A stretch of 6,586 nt of DNA from Spirochaetaceae bacterium (GTDB lineage Bacteria; Spirochaetota; Spirochaetia; SZUA-6; Fen-1364). The notes below the pieces were generated by a model. That model made no database searches. It saw only the letters and a list, made by a program, of their open reading frames with translations, and was not told the DNA's origin. Below are positions 5,688-6,586 of the stretch, piece by piece. A program made the position numbers and the translations under genes. Every line of letters begins with the position of its first letter. Within the stretch, counting starts at the first letter, position 1. The stretch spans positions 1 to 6,586 of the forward strand of contig PMDT01000408.1 of the NCBI GenBank assembly GCA_003154555.1. The letters run 5' to 3'.

Positions 5688-6586
5688 ATGGCCAGGATTT
5701 TTTGGATTTTCATCGCCACGCTGGTGGCATTCGTGGCTGCGCCCCTTTTCGCGCAAACCACCGCCTATACCTCGCCCGCGGTCTCTGCGGACGAAAAGGC
5801 GATGACCGCGGAGAAGCGACCCAATTTCGCCTCTCCACAGATTGTCGACGCCACGCTGCAGGTGCCGGGGCTTCCCGAGAAGCTCGTCTGGTACACGAGC
5901 AAACCCGGCGTCTGGGGCTCGCGCCGCGCAAAGCAGGGCGGAACCTATAACGCGTACATCGACGAGTACCCGGAAACCTTCCGCACCGTCGGCCCCAACT
6001 CCAATGGCTCCTATCGCGGCTTTTTTCTCACGACGCCGAGTCTCACGGAGCTGAATACGGAGACGAAGGAGTTCATGCCATCGCTTGCCACGGATTGGGC
6101 CTTCGGTGCCGATGGAAAGACGGCGTACTACAAGCTCAATGAAAAGGCAAAATGGTCGGACGGCACGCCCATCACGAGCAAAGACTATCTCTTCCTTATG
6201 AAGATGATGAGAAGCACGAACATACAGGACCCATGGTACAACGATTACTACACGAACCAGGTGGTCAATGTGCAGGCCTTCGGCGACTGGGTCATCAGCG
6301 TGGAATCGAACGCAAAATCCGACCCCAACGAGCTCCTTCTCAACACCTCACTCTCGCCCCGGCCGAGCAAGTTCTACAACGATGAGATTCCCGCGGATTG
6401 GGTCGATGCCTATCAATGGAAGGCGGAGCCGACGGGCGGTCCCTACTATCTTTCCGATTTCACCAAGGGAGAGAGCCTGACATTCAAGAAGGTGAAGAAC
6501 TGGTGGGGATATGGATATGACTACAACCAGTACCGGTTCAACATCGACACGATCCAGTACAAGGTCATCACCGGCGGCAACGACAT
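5688..6586 (+). CDS. yejA: Periplasmic peptide-binding protein, YejA type (SBP_bac_5), 3' end outside window
   Basis: Seen: 299 complete codons, then the window ends. Full family members are about 600 residues, so about half is present. Residues 1-22 form a signal peptide (WIFIATLVAFVAAPLFA, cleavage before Gln23). There is no lipobox, so the protein should be soluble in the periplasm. The binding-protein fold begins near Gly84 (GGTYNAYIDEYPETFRTVGP). Next come a LATDWAFGADGKTAYYKL strand pair, WSDGTPITSKDYLF (family signature near the lobe I edge), TGGPYYLSDFTKGE, KVKNWWG, and YRFNIDTIQYKVI, which resembles the NFDTIRY block of YejA. Inferred: captures the peptide substrate and hands it to YejB/YejE. 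It follows the permeases by 42 bases, whereas in E. coli yejA comes first. The 61 mature residues ahead of the fold look longer than in E. coli YejA. YejA versus a general oligopeptide-binding protein rests mainly on the YejB/YejE context. Confidence 0.85.
   Translation, partial: MARIFWIFIATLVAFVAAPLFAQTTAYTSPAVSADEKAMTAEKRPNFASPQIVDATLQVPGLPEKLVWYTSKPGVWGSRRAKQGGTYNAYIDEYPETFRTVGPNSNGSYRGFFLTTPSLTELNTETKEFMPSLATDWAFGADGKTAYYKLNEKAKWSDGTPITSKDYLFLMKMMRSTNIQDPWYNDYYTNQVVNVQAFGDWVISVESNAKSDPNELLLNTSLSPRPSKFYNDEIPADWVDAYQWKAEPTGGPYYLSDFTKGESLTFKKVKNWWGYGYDYNQYRFNIDTIQYKVITGGND

Overview
The window is a GC-rich (roughly 60%, by eye), densely coded bacterial segment with no RNA genes, mobile elements or CRISPR. 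It holds six protein genes: one divergent partial gene on the minus strand at the left edge and five genes on the plus strand, the last cut by the right edge. The lipoprotein, the signal peptides and the periplasmic binding protein point to a diderm (two-membrane) bacterium. The pairing of a FecR-like protein with a CHASE2-cyclase, next to a Yej-type transporter and a PF10023-type aminopeptidase lipoprotein, would fit a GC-rich spirochaete or a deltaproteobacterium-like lineage. That placement is inference and cannot be settled from this sequence alone.

Layout. (1) 1-563, minus: N-terminal half of a predicted zinc aminopeptidase lipoprotein (COG4324/PF10023 type) with an HExxH motif at the window edge. 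(2) 564-734: a short divergent intergenic region with a good sigma70-like promoter reading right (TTGAGC-17 nt-TATGAT). (3) 735-3451, plus: a two-gene operon. The first gene encodes an exported FecR-like/TPR-like protein. The second, overlapping it by 4 bases (ATGA), encodes a membrane-bound CHASE2 class III adenylate/guanylate cyclase with a complete set of catalytic residues. (4) 3452-3549: a 98-base gap with two small hairpins. (5) 3550 to the end, plus: a peptide ABC importer of the YejABEF (microcin C/oligopeptide) type in the order yejB-yejE-yejA. The two permeases overlap by one base, and the binding protein follows after 42 bases behind a strong Shine-Dalgarno. No ATPase (yejF) is inside the window.

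How the genes work together. The FecR/TPR protein and the CHASE2 domain both face outside the cytoplasmic membrane and are translationally coupled, so they plausibly form an envelope-sensing unit that sets cytoplasmic cyclic-nucleotide level. The Yej-type genes form a separate transport unit: YejA binds a peptide-like substrate in the periplasm and YejB/YejE form the membrane channel. A functional link between the cyclase pair and the transporter is not shown by the sequence; they are simply neighbours on the same strand.
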